A stretch of DNA of 64,000 nt from Caballeronia cordobensis (GTDB lineage: Bacteria > Pseudomonadota > Gammaproteobacteria > Burkholderiales > Burkholderiaceae). The stretch's first letter is position 1. Each line of letters starts with the position of its first letter. The stretch is taken from NCBI RefSeq assembly GCF_001544575.2, contig NZ_FCNY02000023.1:49045-113044 (forward strand), read 5' to 3'. Of the stretch, positions 8,856 through 17,839 are shown piece by piece. Below the pieces are notes generated by a model that did no database searches, was not told where the DNA came from, and saw only the letters and a program-made list of their open reading frames with translations. A program made the position numbers and the translations under genes.

Positions 8856-9409
8856 GACTTTCCTGTTTCGCTAAACGCCCGCGCGGTCAGCACGCGGCCT
8901 TCTTCGTTCGACATTCCTTCGTCTGGCAGAGACAGCGCAAATACGAGGTCCGGCACGCCGAGCAGCCCGCCCGCCTGCTGCGGCCACTCGACGAGGCACA
9001 GCGCGCCCGCATCGAAATATTCGCGGAAGCCGGCATCGGCCCATTCGGCCGGATCGGCAAAGCGATAGAGATCGAAGTGATACACGTCGAGCGGACCGCT
9101 TTCGATGACGAGCGAATACGGCTCGACGAGCGTGTAAGTGGGGCTTTTCACGCGGCCGGCATGACCGAGCGCGCGCAGCGTGGCGCGCACGAGCGTGGTC
9201 TTGCCCGCGCCCAGGTCCCCGATCAACTGGACTTGCAAGCCATGAAAACGTTCAGATGAAGCAGTCGAACTGTGCTTGCGCGTGGCGTCGATGGCGCGCG
9301 CGAAGCGTTCGCCGAACGCGAGCGTCGCGGCTTCGTCGCGCAGTTCGAAGCGTCGTTCGAGCAGCGCGGCGGATAAGTCTTGCGTCGTTCGTGAAGGGCT
9401 TTCGGGCAT
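8837..9409 (-). CDS. tsaE: tRNA t6A biosynthesis ATPase TsaE
   Basis: TsaE (YjeE) is the P-loop ATPase that supports TsaB-TsaD in making N6-threonylcarbamoyladenosine on tRNA. The Walker A motif GDLGAGKTTLVRA, the family signature SPTYTLVEPY and FDLYRFADPAEWADAGFREY are visible; the C-terminal half has LCLVEWPQQA. I chose the ATG at 9409 (MPESPSRT), giving 190 residues; an upstream in-frame start at 9448 would run into divergent queG. It overlaps amiC by 19 bases. The queG start lies only 15 bases away on the other strand. Confidence 0.93.
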   Translation of the reverse strand: MPESPSRTTQDLSAALLERRFELRDEAATLAFGERFARAIDATRKHSSTASSERFHGLQVQLIGDLGAGKTTLVRATLRALGHAGRVKSPTYTLVEPYSLVIESGPLDVYHFDLYRFADPAEWADAGFREYFDAGALCLVEWPQQAGGLLGVPDLVFALSLPDEGMSNEEGRVLTARAFSETGKSCLERC

Positions 9410-9427
9410 TGCTCGTAAAATGTCGTG

Positions 9428-10666
9428 ATGAACCGATTGCCGGAACATTCCGTTGAAGTCACGACCGCGTCCAGCGACGCCGCCGCTGAGTCCGCCTCAG
9501 AGCCTCGCGTATTCGATCTCGATGAACACGCGCTGGCGGCGCTCGCGCAACGCATCAAGGAGTGGGGGCGCGAGCTGGGATTCGGTGCGGTCGGTATCAG
9601 CGATATCGACCTGTCGGATGCCGAGGAGGGCCTCGCTAGCTGGCTCGAAGCAGGCTATCACGGCGAAATGGATTATATGGCCAAACATGGGATGAAACGC
9701 GCAAGACCGGCCGAGCTTGTGGCCGGAACGCGACGCGTCATCACCGCGCGCATGGCCTATCTGCCTGCCGAAACGCTCGCGAAAACAGGCGATGAAAGTG
9801 TCGCGACAGCCGATGCTCAGAAGAACGACTGGCGCGCGATCGAATGGACGCGCTTGTCGAAGCCATCGGAAGCGGTGGTCTCGATCTACGCCCGCGGCCG
9901 CGATTATCACAAGGTCATGCGCAATCGTCTGCAGCAACTGGCCGAGCGCATCGAGCGCGAGATCGGACCGTTCGGGCATCGCGCATTCACCGATTCCGCG
10001 CCGGTGCTTGAAGTCGCGCTCGCGCAGAAGGCGGGCAACGGCTGGCGCGGCAAACACACGCTGCTGCTCGATCGCGACGCCGGTTCGCTCTTCTTCCTGG
10101 GCGAGATTTACGTCGATGTGCCGCTGCCCGCCGATCCGCATCCCGAGCAAGACGGCGCGCATTGCGGTCAGTGCACGCGCTGCATCGGCGCGTGCCCGAC
10201 GGGCGCGATCGTCGGGCCGTATCGCGTCGATGCGCGGCGCTGCATCTCGTATCTGACGATCGAACTGCACGGCAGCATCCCCGAAGCGATGCGGCCGCTC
10301 ATCGGCAATCGCGTGTATGGCTGCGACGACTGCCAGCTCATCTGTCCGTGGAACAAGTTCGCGCAGGCCGCGCCCGTCGCGGATTTCGACGTGCGGCACG
10401 GGCTCGATCGCGCGACGCTCGTCGAGCTTTTCGCATGGAGCGCCGCCGACTTCGACACGCGCATGCAGGGCAGCGCGATCCGGCGCATCGGCCACGAGCG
10501 CTGGCTGCGCAATATCGCGGTGGCGATGGGCAACGCGTTGAGCGCCGCTTCGCTCGATGCGGGCGAACGCAGGGCGATCACCGACGCATTGGAAGCCCGC
10601 GCGGACGATCCGTCCGCGCTGGTGCGCGAGCATGTGCATTGGGCGCTTGCGCAAGGGAGCCAATGA
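9428..10666 (+). CDS. queG: Epoxyqueuosine reductase
   Basis: QueG performs the last step of queuosine synthesis, reducing epoxyqueuosine in tRNA using a cobalamin and two [4Fe-4S] clusters. Both ferredoxin-type cluster motifs are visible: HCGQCTRCIGACPTGAI starting near residue 245, and YGCDDCQLICPWN near 297-309. The conserved N-terminal GFGAVGISDIDL and YHGEMDYMAKH are also present. Length (412) is somewhat above E. coli QueG because of a 40-residue N-terminal extension. A start at 9425 is equally possible. The stop overlaps the ogt start as ATGA. Confidence 0.95.
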   Translation: MNRLPEHSVEVTTASSDAAAESASEPRVFDLDEHALAALAQRIKEWGRELGFGAVGISDIDLSDAEEGLASWLEAGYHGEMDYMAKHGMKRARPAELVAGTRRVITARMAYLPAETLAKTGDESVATADAQKNDWRAIEWTRLSKPSEAVVSIYARGRDYHKVMRNRLQQLAERIEREIGPFGHRAFTDSAPVLEVALAQKAGNGWRGKHTLLLDRDAGSLFFLGEIYVDVPLPADPHPEQDGAHCGQCTRCIGACPTGAIVGPYRVDARRCISYLTIELHGSIPEAMRPLIGNRVYGCDDCQLICPWNKFAQAAPVADFDVRHGLDRATLVELFAWSAADFDTRMQGSAIRRIGHERWLRNIAVAMGNALSAASLDAGERRAITDALEARADDPSALVREHVHWALAQGSQ

Positions 10667-11142
10667 TGAATCCGTTCGATGCCGTCATCGACGCGCCCTT
10701 CGGCAAAGTCGGCATTCGCGCCGACGACGTTTCGGTGCGCGAGATCGTCTATCTTCCGGGCGATATCGAGAGCATTGCGCCGCGCAAGCCGCTCGCGCTC
10801 GAAGCCGTCGCGCAGATCCGCGCCTATTTCGCTGCGCCGTCGATGCGTTTCGACCTGCCGCTCGCGATCCGCGGCACCGCGTTTCAGCAGCGCGTATGGC
10901 GCGGTATCGCCGGCATCGAGGCGGGGCAGGTGTGGACCTACGGCCAGCTCGCGCGCGAAATCGGCAGCGTGCCGCGCGCGGTCGGGCAGGCCTGCGGGTC
11001 CAATCCGCTGCCGATCGTGATACCGTGCCACCGGGTAGTCGCGTCGGGCGGCATCGGCGGTTTCGCGCATCATCCCGGCGAAGGGTTTTATCGCAACGTG
11101 AAGCGCTGGTTGCTGGCGCATGAAGGTGTATCGATCGCATGA
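10663..11142 (+). CDS. ogt: Methylated-DNA-[protein]-cysteine S-methyltransferase
   Basis: A 159-residue suicide DNA-repair protein that takes the alkyl group from O6-alkylguanine onto its own cysteine. The active-site motif IPCHRVVASGG is intact near residues 125-135, preceded by the recognition helix region TYGQLAREIGSVPRAVGQA and followed by FRN-like FYRNVKRWLL. It lacks an N-terminal Ada regulatory domain, so it is Ogt-like. It overlaps queG upstream and xerD downstream by 4 bases each (ATGA), a tight three-gene operon. A second ATG at 10666 is an equally good start. Confidence 0.93.
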   Translation: MMNPFDAVIDAPFGKVGIRADDVSVREIVYLPGDIESIAPRKPLALEAVAQIRAYFAAPSMRFDLPLAIRGTAFQQRVWRGIAGIEAGQVWTYGQLAREIGSVPRAVGQACGSNPLPIVIPCHRVVASGGIGGFAHHPGEGFYRNVKRWLLAHEGVSIA

Positions 11143-12068
11143 CGAGCGCAACGACCGAAGACAACCAAACGCCGGGATTCGCCGCGAGCCATGACGCGAT
11201 CGATCAGTTTTGCGACGCGCTCTGGCTCGAACACGGGCTCGCCAAGAACTCGCTCGAAGCATACCGGCGCGACCTGAAGCTCTTCGCGGAATGGCTCGGC
11301 AAGACGCGCGGCGCATCGCTCGATACGGCGACGGAAGTCGATCTGACGGCGTACGCAGCGTTGAGAAGCGGCGACAAGGCGACCTCCGCGAACCGGCGGC
11401 TGTCCGTTTTTCGCCGCTATTACGCGTGGGGGTTGCGCGAGCATCGCGTCGCCACCGACCCGACGCTCAAGCTGCGGTCCGCCAAGCAGGCGCCGCGCTT
11501 TCCCTCGACGCTCAACGAAGCGCAAGTCGAAGCGCTGCTCGGCGCGCCGGACATCGACACGCCGCTCGGGCTGCGCGACCGCACGATGCTCGAACTGATG
11601 TACGCGAGCGGCCTGCGCGTGACCGAACTCGTCACGCTGAAGACAGTCGAGCTCGGCCTTAACGAAGGCGTCGTCCGTGTGATGGGCAAGGGCTCGAAAG
11701 AGCGCCTGATTCCGTTCGGCGAGACGGCGCACGACTGGCTCGAACGCTATTTGCGCGAATCGCGTCCTGCGCTGCTCGGCGCGCGTGCCGCCGATGCGCT
11801 CTTCGTCACTTCGCGCGGCGAAGGCATGACGCGCCAGCAGTTCTGGAACATCATCAAGCGCCACGCGTTCAACGGCGGCGTGCATGCGCCGCTGTCGCCG
11901 CACACGCTGCGTCATGCGTTCGCGACGCATCTGCTCAATCACGGCGCGGACCTGCGCGTCGTGCAATTGCTGCTCGGCCACTCCGACATCTCGACGACAC
12001 AGATCTATACGCACGTGGCGCGCGAGCGCCTGCACAAGTTGCATCGCGAGCATCATCCGCGCGGGTAG
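11139..12068 (+). CDS. xerD: Site-specific tyrosine recombinase XerD
   Basis: XerD acts with XerC at dif to resolve chromosome dimers at division. The 309-residue protein has an N-terminal SAM-like core-binding domain and a C-terminal catalytic domain with the tyrosine-recombinase residues in order: Arg in YASGLRVTEL, Lys in GKGSKERLIPF, HxxR in LSPHTLRHAFATHLL, His in LLGHSDISTTQIY, and Tyr in TQIYTHV. Synteny with chromosomal ogt/queG and the absence of any mobile element argue for the housekeeping recombinase rather than an integrase. Confidence 0.94.
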   Translation: MTSATTEDNQTPGFAASHDAIDQFCDALWLEHGLAKNSLEAYRRDLKLFAEWLGKTRGASLDTATEVDLTAYAALRSGDKATSANRRLSVFRRYYAWGLREHRVATDPTLKLRSAKQAPRFPSTLNEAQVEALLGAPDIDTPLGLRDRTMLELMYASGLRVTELVTLKTVELGLNEGVVRVMGKGSKERLIPFGETAHDWLERYLRESRPALLGARAADALFVTSRGEGMTRQQFWNIIKRHAFNGGVHAPLSPHTLRHAFATHLLNHGADLRVVQLLLGHSDISTTQIYTHVARERLHKLHREHHPRG

Positions 12069-12153
12069 CTTCCTTACGCGAACGATCGTGCCACATCGAC
12101 GCGCGTTCGCCCACTCGGCCGAATGGCCGATGGTGAGCCGGGGAACGCGCCGC

Positions 12154-12159
12154 TACAAT
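12154..12159 (+). promoter_or_regulatory. Candidate -10 element abutting the ybaK-type start
   Basis: TACAAT ends 6 bases before the ATG at 12166 and there is no Shine-Dalgarno sequence between them. If used, the transcript would start almost at the start codon. The -35 match is weak (TGGTGA at 12131-12136), so this is a suggestion. Confidence 0.4.
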
Positions 12160-12165
12160 GCGTCC

Positions 12166-12657
12166 ATGTCGAAAAGCAAACACGTGTCCGAAACGCCCGC
12201 GACGCAGTTCCTGCGCCGTCACAAGGTCGCATTCGGCGAACATCCTTACGAATATGTCGAGCATGGCGGCACGGAGGAATCCGCGCGGCAACTCGGCGTG
12301 GAAGAGCATCGTGTCGTCAAGACGCTGGTGATGGAAGACGAGAACGCCAAGCCGCTCATCGTACTGATGCATGGCGATCGCACCGTGTCCACGAAGAACC
12401 TCGCGCGGCAGACGGGCGCCAAGCGCATCGAGCCCTGCAAGCCGGAAGTCGCGAACCGGCACTCGGGCTTTCTCGTCGGCGGAACGTCGCCGTTCGGCAC
12501 GAAGAAGGCCATGCCCGTGTACGTCGAATCGAGCATTCTCGATCTCGATGTGATCTATCTGAACGGCGGGCGGCGCGGTTATCTCGTCAGCCTGAAGCCA
12601 TCCGTGCTCACCGAACTGCTCGGTGCTACGCCCGTGCAGTGCGCGAGCGTCGATTAG
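12166..12657 (+). CDS. ybaK: Cys-tRNA(Pro)/Cys-tRNA(Cys) deacylase, YbaK/EbsC family
   Basis: YbaK removes cysteine mischarged onto tRNA-Pro. The 163-residue protein shows the YbaK/INS-like fold: VVKTLVMEDENAKPLIVLMH, the catalytic-lysine region TVSTKNLARQTGAKRIEPC, and GFLVGGTSPFGTKKAMPVYV. The length is typical of the bacterial single-domain form. The start lacks a ribosome-binding site and is preceded by a -10-like hexamer. Confidence 0.92.
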   Translation: MSKSKHVSETPATQFLRRHKVAFGEHPYEYVEHGGTEESARQLGVEEHRVVKTLVMEDENAKPLIVLMHGDRTVSTKNLARQTGAKRIEPCKPEVANRHSGFLVGGTSPFGTKKAMPVYVESSILDLDVIYLNGGRRGYLVSLKPSVLTELLGATPVQCASVD

Positions 12658-12693
12658 AATGCCTTCCGCTCTCGCCACAACCTACAAGACACC

Positions 12694-13320
12694 ATGATTT
12701 TTCTGATCGTCGCCGTCGCGTCCTATCTGATCGGCTCGATTTCATTCGCCGTCGTCGTGAGTCATGCGATGGGCCTCGCCGATCCCCGCTCGTACGGCTC
12801 GGGCAACCCCGGCGCGACCAACGTGCTGCGCACCGGCAACAAGAAGGCCGCGATTCTCACGCTCATCGGCGATGCGTTCAAGGGCTGGCTGCCCGTGTGG
12901 ATCGTCGCGCATTTCGGCGCGAGCTTCGGACTGGACGCCGCGGGCATCAATACGGCGACGGCGCTCGCGGCCATCGCCGTGTTCCTCGGGCATCTGTACC
13001 CCGTGTTTTTCAAGTTCCAGGGCGGCAAGGGCGTCGCGACGGCGGCGGGCGTGCTGCTCGCGATTCATCCGGTGCTCGGGGTCGCGACGCTGCTCACCTG
13101 GCTCATCATCGCGTTCTTTTTCCGCTATTCGTCGTTGGCGGCGCTCGTCGCGGCCGTGTTCGCACCGTTCTTTCAGGTCTTCCTCTTCGGGCCGAGCCGC
13201 GTCTCGCTCGCCGTGCTGGCCATGAGCGCGCTGCTCATCTGGCGGCATCGGGCGAACATCTCGAAGCTGCTCGCGGGCAAGGAAAGCCGCATCGGCGAGA
13301 AGAAAAAGGCGGTCGAATAA
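12694..13320 (+). CDS. plsY: Acyl-phosphate:glycerol-3-phosphate acyltransferase PlsY
   Basis: PlsY transfers an acyl chain from acyl-phosphate to glycerol-3-phosphate, the first step of membrane phospholipid synthesis, in the inner membrane. The 208-residue protein has five or so hydrophobic segments and the three PlsY motifs: GSYGSGNPGATNVLRTGNKKA (motif 1, near residues 32-52), GHLYPVFFKFQGGKGVAT (motif 2), and the C-terminal WRHRANISKLLAGKESRIG (motif 3). A terminator follows immediately. Confidence 0.96.
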   Translation: MIFLIVAVASYLIGSISFAVVVSHAMGLADPRSYGSGNPGATNVLRTGNKKAAILTLIGDAFKGWLPVWIVAHFGASFGLDAAGINTATALAAIAVFLGHLYPVFFKFQGGKGVATAAGVLLAIHPVLGVATLLTWLIIAFFFRYSSLAALVAAVFAPFFQVFLFGPSRVSLAVLAMSALLIWRHRANISKLLAGKESRIGEKKKAVE

Positions 13321-13321
13321 A

Positions 13322-13358
13322 AAAGAGCCGTTCCGATGCGGGTCGGAACGGCTCTTTC
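13322..13358. terminator. Bidirectional terminator between plsY and yajQ
   Basis: A 15-bp perfect stem (AAAGAGCCGTTCCGA with TCGGAACGGCTCTTT) around a 6-base loop has an A-tract on the left and T-tract on the right. It serves the convergent genes on both sides. Confidence 0.92.
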
Positions 13359-13371
13359 GAAGCGTAAAAGC

Positions 13372-13857
13372 TCAGTCGCGGAAGTTGTTGAAGTCGAGCG
13401 GCGTATCCGTGACTTCCTTCTTCAAGAGCGCGATGGCGCTTTGCAGATCGTCGCGCTTCGTGCCTTGCACGCGCACCGCGTCGCCCTGAATGCTCGCCTG
13501 CACCTTGATCTTGCTGTCCTTCACGATCTTGACGATCTTCTTCGCCAGATCGCCCGACACGCCTTTCTTGACCGTGACGACCTGCTTGAGCTTGTCGCCG
13601 CCGATCTTCTCCTGCTTGCCGTAGTCGAGAAAACGCACGTCGACGCTGCGCTTGGCGAGTTTGTTCAGCAGGACGTCCTTCACCTGACCGAGCTTAAAAT
13701 CGTCGTCGGCGTAGAGCGTGAGTTCGCGCTCCTTCTGCTCGACGCGCGAGTCCGAACCCTTGAAGTCGAAGCGCGTCGAGATTTCCTTGTTCGATTGCTC
13801 GATGGCGTTCTTCACTTCGATCATGTTTGCTTCGCTGACGACGTCAAACGATGGCAT
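13372..13857 (-). CDS. yajQ: YajQ-family nucleotide-binding protein
   Basis: The 161-residue protein is a full-length YajQ, a two-domain protein implicated in cyclic di-GMP binding and transcriptional co-regulation in Xanthomonas and Pseudomonas. Diagnostic stretches are MPSFDVVSEAN at the start, STRFDFKGSDSRVE, LNKLAKRSVDVRFLDYGK and VQASIQGDAVRVQGTKRDD. I chose the ATG at 13857, which has GAAGGAGAAACGGC upstream, over a longer frame that begins at 13923. Confidence 0.94.
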   Translation of the reverse strand: MPSFDVVSEANMIEVKNAIEQSNKEISTRFDFKGSDSRVEQKERELTLYADDDFKLGQVKDVLLNKLAKRSVDVRFLDYGKQEKIGGDKLKQVVTVKKGVSGDLAKKIVKIVKDSKIKVQASIQGDAVRVQGTKRDDLQSAIALLKKEVTDTPLDFNNFRD

Positions 13858-13957
13858 TGCCGTTTCTCCTTCATTGAGGCGAGCGCGCTGAAAGGGCGCG
13901 TCTCGCGCAATCGCTATAATCACGAACCTGACGTCATTCTACCGACGCGCTTCCTTC

Positions 13958-14974
13958 ATGTCGCTTCAGCTTCTCACCGATTTCCCGCTCCTTGCGCACA
14001 ACACGTTCGGCTTCGACGTGCGTGCGCGTCACGCCATGCGCATCGATTCCGTCGATGCGGCGGTTGCGCTCGCGCGCGATGAACGTATCGCCGGCATCCC
14101 GCAACTCGTGCTGGGCGGCGGCAGCAATGTCGTGCTGACGCGCGATTTCGACGGCGTCGCGCTGATCGTCGGCATCGCGGGCAAGCGCGTGATCGCCGAA
14201 GACGCCGACGCGTGGCTCATCGAAGCCGGCGCGGGCGAAAACTGGCACGCGTTCGTCGCCTGGACGCTCGCACAGGGCATGCCGGGCCTCGAAAACCTCG
14301 CGCTGATTCCCGGCACGGTCGGCGCGGCGCCCATTCAGAACATCGGCGCTTACGGGCTCGAAATGGGCGAGTGCTTCGAGCGCCTGAGCGCCGTCGAGCT
14401 CGCGACGGGCGAACGCGTGGACTTCGACCGCGCCGCATGCGCGTTCGGTTATCGCGACAGCTTCTTCAAGCGGGCAGGGCGCGGGCGCTTCATGATCACG
14501 TCGGTGGTGTTCCGCTTGCCGAAAGCGTGGACGCCGCGCGCGGATTACGCCGATGTCGCGCGCGCGCTCGAAGGCGCTTCGACGCGCGACGCGCAAGCCA
14601 TTTTCGACGCGGTCGTCGCGGTGCGGCGCGCCAAGCTGCCCGACTGGACCGTGCTCGGCAACGCGGGCAGTTTCTTCAAGAATCCGGTCGTGAGCGCGCA
14701 GGCGTTCGCAGCGCTCAAGGCGCGCGAGCCGGGCGTCGTCTCGTACGCGCAGGCGGACGGGCAGGCGAAGCTCGCGGCGGGCTGGCTGATCGATCAATGC
14801 GGCTGGAAAGGGCGCGGCATCGGCGGCGCGGCGGTACACGACCGGCAGGCGCTCGTGCTCGTGAATCGCGGCGGCGCGACGGGCGCGCAAGTCCTCGAAC
14901 TGGCCGAAGCCATCCAGCGCGATGTGCTCGCGCGTTTCGACGTGGAACTGGAGATGGAGCCGGTTCGCGTCTAA
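13958..14974 (+). CDS. murB: UDP-N-acetylenolpyruvoylglucosamine reductase
   Basis: MurB uses FAD and NADPH to reduce UDP-GlcNAc-enolpyruvate to UDP-MurNAc in cytoplasmic peptidoglycan synthesis. The 338-residue type I enzyme opens with LAHNTFGFDVRA, has the FAD loop LVLGGGSNVVL, NLALIPGTVGAAPIQNIGAY, GYRDSFFK with the catalytic serine context, and NAGSFFKNPVV. TATAAT lies at 13915-13920, 38 bases upstream of the ATG. A terminator follows the stop. Confidence 0.96.
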   Translation: MSLQLLTDFPLLAHNTFGFDVRARHAMRIDSVDAAVALARDERIAGIPQLVLGGGSNVVLTRDFDGVALIVGIAGKRVIAEDADAWLIEAGAGENWHAFVAWTLAQGMPGLENLALIPGTVGAAPIQNIGAYGLEMGECFERLSAVELATGERVDFDRAACAFGYRDSFFKRAGRGRFMITSVVFRLPKAWTPRADYADVARALEGASTRDAQAIFDAVVAVRRAKLPDWTVLGNAGSFFKNPVVSAQAFAALKAREPGVVSYAQADGQAKLAAGWLIDQCGWKGRGIGGAAVHDRQALVLVNRGGATGAQVLELAEAIQRDVLARFDVELEMEPVRV

Positions 14975-14976
14975 AG

Positions 14977-15003
14977 AAAAAACCCGCCGCGGCGGGTTTT
15001 TTC
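14977..15003. terminator. Bidirectional terminator between murB and argG
   Basis: AAAAAACCCGCC paired with GGCGGGTTTTTT: a perfect stem with A and T tails suited to both convergent genes. Confidence 0.92.
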
Positions 15004-15026
15004 GTCAAGCGTCATGCGGGAAGGAA

Positions 15027-16256
15027 TCAGTCCCCGCGCTGACGGCGCGCATTCTCGGCAATCCGCATGCGCAGCGCGTTCAACTTGATGAAGCCGCCGG
15101 CGTCGGCCTGGTTGTAGGCGCCGCCGTCATCGTCGAAGGTTGCGATGGTCTTGTCGAAGAGCGTTTCCTTCGAATCGCGCGCGACGACCGACACGCTGCC
15201 CTTGTAGAGCTTCACGCGCACCCAGCCGTTGACCTTTTCCTGCGTGTGATCGATCAGCACCTGGATCGCGCGGCGCTCCGGGCTCCACCAGTAGCCGTTG
15301 TAGATCAGCGATGCGTAGCGCGCCATCAGATCGTCCTTCAGGTGCGCCACTTCGCGGTCGAGCGTGATCGACTCGATGCCGCGGTGCGCCTTCAGCATGA
15401 TCGTGCCGCCCGGCGTTTCATAGCAGCCGCGCGACTTCATGCCGACGTAACGGTTTTCGACCAGATCCAGACGGCCGATGCCGTGCTTGCCGCCGAGGCG
15501 GTTCAACTCGGTGAGCATGTCGGCCGGCGACAGGCGCTTGCCGTTCAGCGCGACCGGGTCGCCGTGCTCGTATTCGATGTCCAGATACTCCGGCTGATCC
15601 GGCGCCTCTTCCGGCGACACCGTCCAGCGCCACATGTCGGCTTCGGCCTCGGCCTTCGGGTCTTCCAGATGGCGGCCTTCGAACGAGATGTGCAGCAGGT
15701 TCGCGTCCATCGAGTAGGGCGCGCCGCCTTGCTTGTGCTTCATTTCGATCGGAATACCGGCCTTTTCCGCATACGCGAGCAGCTTTTCGCGCGAGAGCAG
15801 ATCCCATTCACGCCACGGCGCGATCACCTTGATGCCCGGCTCCAGCGCGTAGTAGCCGAGCTCGAAGCGCACCTGATCGTTGCCCTTGCCGGTCGCGCCG
15901 TGCGACACGGCCTGCGCGCCGGTCGCGCGCGCGATCTCGATCTGGCGCTTGGCGATCAGCGGACGCGCGATCGACGTGCCGAGCAGATACTCGCCTTCGT
16001 AGATGGTGTTCGCGCGGAACATCGGGAACACGAAATCGCGGACGAATTCTTCGCGCAGATCGTCGATGAAGATGTTTTCAGGCTTGATGCCGAGCTGGAT
16101 CGCCTTCTTGCGTGCAGGCTCCAGTTCCTCGCCCTGGCCGATATCGGCCGTGAAGGTGACGACTTCGGCGTCGTAGTTGTCCTGCAACCATTTCAGGATG
16201 ACGGAGGTGTCGAGACCGCCCGAATAGGCGAGCACGACTTTCTTGATATCGCTCAT
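15027..16256 (-). CDS. argG: Argininosuccinate synthase
   Basis: ArgG condenses citrulline and aspartate using ATP in arginine synthesis. The 409-residue protein has the N-type PP-loop VVLAYSGGLDTSVILKWL near residues 6-23, ADIGQGEELEPARKKA, GTSIARPLIAKRQIEIA and VSHGATGKGNDQVRFE, all conserved. I chose MSDIKKVV at 16256; an in-frame upstream ATG at 16328 adds a low-complexity Arg-rich stretch and is unlikely. argF lies upstream in the same direction but a hairpin separates them. Confidence 0.97.
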   Translation of the reverse strand: MSDIKKVVLAYSGGLDTSVILKWLQDNYDAEVVTFTADIGQGEELEPARKKAIQLGIKPENIFIDDLREEFVRDFVFPMFRANTIYEGEYLLGTSIARPLIAKRQIEIARATGAQAVSHGATGKGNDQVRFELGYYALEPGIKVIAPWREWDLLSREKLLAYAEKAGIPIEMKHKQGGAPYSMDANLLHISFEGRHLEDPKAEAEADMWRWTVSPEEAPDQPEYLDIEYEHGDPVALNGKRLSPADMLTELNRLGGKHGIGRLDLVENRYVGMKSRGCYETPGGTIMLKAHRGIESITLDREVAHLKDDLMARYASLIYNGYWWSPERRAIQVLIDHTQEKVNGWVRVKLYKGSVSVVARDSKETLFDKTIATFDDDGGAYNQADAGGFIKLNALRMRIAENARRQRGD

Positions 16257-16360
16257 GGTGAACTCGTGTGCGGAAAAGCCGGTGCGGCGGTTGTGCGCCG
16301 CTTCGCGTCCGCCGCGCGCGACGGGCATGAAGTGCGCGGAAAAAACACTATTTTGACATT

Positions 16361-16397
16361 AAAAAGCCGCGCTTCCGTAAATTTGGGATGCGCGGCT
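16361..16397 (-). terminator. Intrinsic terminator after argF
   Basis: Read on the minus strand, AGCCGCGC pairs with GCGCGGCT across a 17-base loop and is followed by TTTTT. It stands between the argF stop and argG, so argG probably has its own promoter. Confidence 0.75.
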
Positions 16398-16414
16398 ATA
16401 TCCGGTCCGCCGGC

Positions 16415-17344
16415 TTAGTGATTCAGCTTGCCGAGCAGGAGATATTCCATCAGCGCCTTTTGCACGTGCAGGCGGTTCTCCGCCTCGTCCCAGACGACGC
16501 TCTGCGGACCGTCGATGACATCCGCGCTCACTTCTTCGCCGCGGTGCGCGGGCAGGCAGTGCATGAAGAGCGCGTCCGCGTTGGCGCGCGCCATCATCTC
16601 GGCGTCGACGCAATAATCGGCGAACGCCTTCATGCGCGCTTCGTTCTCGGCTTCGTAGCCCATGCTGGTCCAGACGTCCGTGGTGACGAGATCCGCGCCG
16701 GCGCAGGCGTCGTTCGGATCGTCGAATTCCTCGAAGAACGGCTTGCTGTCCTCGGAGACCAGCGCGGGATCGAGCTTGTATCCCAGCGGCGTGGAGAGGC
16801 GCAGCTTGAACCCGAGAATCTGCGCGGCCTCGATCCACGTGTAAAGCATGTTGTTCGCGTCGCCGACCCATGCCACGGTTTTGTCGTGAATCGGCCCGCG
16901 ATGCTCGTAGAACGTGAAGATGTCGGCCAGCACCTGACACGGGTGATATTCGTTGGTCAGCCCGTTGATGACCGGCACGCGCGAGCTTTCCGCAAAGCGC
17001 CGGATGATGTCCTGACCGAACGTGCGGATCATGATGATGTCGACCATGCGCGAAATGACCTGCGCCGAATCCTCGATCGGCTCGCCGCGGCCGAGCTGCG
17101 TGTCGCGCGTGTTCATGAACACCGCGTGGCCGCCGAGCTGGAAGATGCCCGCCTCGAACGAGAGACGCGTGCGCGTCGAGCTCTTCTCGAAGATCATCGC
17201 GAGCGTGCGGTCGTGCAGGGGATGATACGTTTCGTAGTTCTTGAACTTGCGCTTCAGGATGCGCGCGCGTTCGAGCACGTACTCGTAGTCGTCGAGCGAA
17301 AAATCCTTGAACTGAAGATAGTGGCGAATTTTCTTGGCGGTCAT
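16415..17344 (-). CDS. argF: Ornithine carbamoyltransferase
   Basis: ArgF makes citrulline from ornithine and carbamoyl phosphate. The 309-residue enzyme carries the carbamoyl-phosphate site FEKSSTRTRLSFEAG, the HPCQVLADIFT loop for carbamoyl phosphate and FMHCLPAHRGEEV for ornithine binding. I chose the ATG at 17344 (MTAKKIRHYL) over one three codons upstream. The next enzyme, argG, follows downstream after a terminator. Confidence 0.97.
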   Translation of the reverse strand: MTAKKIRHYLQFKDFSLDDYEYVLERARILKRKFKNYETYHPLHDRTLAMIFEKSSTRTRLSFEAGIFQLGGHAVFMNTRDTQLGRGEPIEDSAQVISRMVDIIMIRTFGQDIIRRFAESSRVPVINGLTNEYHPCQVLADIFTFYEHRGPIHDKTVAWVGDANNMLYTWIEAAQILGFKLRLSTPLGYKLDPALVSEDSKPFFEEFDDPNDACAGADLVTTDVWTSMGYEAENEARMKAFADYCVDAEMMARANADALFMHCLPAHRGEEVSADVIDGPQSVVWDEAENRLHVQKALMEYLLLGKLNH

Positions 17345-17839
17345 GAAACGCAAGCGGCGGCTTCGAACCGGCCGCTTCGCTCATCCGCGCGGGCCGGACG
17401 GCGCCGCCGTCGGGAGTGGGTATCACTTTTGAGCATAAAGGATTTTGCGATGTTTGACGAGGCTGATGGCGCGGGCCGCCGCCGCCTTCGCGGCGTCTCT
17501 CGCCTGAGCGCGATGTCTGTGTGCGCTGCGGAATAGAGGCCGCTGCTGTATAATTACGCTCGCTCGTTTCAACAGTTCTGCAACACTCAGCACCGTTTCA
17601 CGCGCATCAGCGGCGAAGGATTCGCAAGAATCCGGTCGGCGTGACGGTGTGCGTTTCCGATTCCGCGGTGGTTTGCCCAGTGCTGTCGAGTCCGCCATTC
17701 CTGTCGCGGGCGCGTACGGTTCTCACGGAACCGGCTCGCGCGGACCGCCGGGCGCCATCGCCGCGCCGGCTCTTTTGGTTTCCCGCGTCAGGCATGTGCG
17801 TTCCGGTGCGCGCCACCGGCCGTCAAAAGGTATTGCTAC
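17345..17839. other. Intergenic region between divergent argF and the DUF3579 gene
   Basis: About 495 bases without a convincing gene; open frames here have no homology I recognise. A TATAAT lies at 17549-17554 on the plus strand with no good -35. If it is the promoter of the DUF3579 gene the leader would be about 280 bases. Confidence 0.5.

Noticed and set aside
11139..12068. The XerD-type recombinase as the integrase of a genomic island
   Set aside because: Length, core motifs and co-transcription with queG and ogt fit chromosomal XerD, and there are no attachment repeats or cargo nearby.
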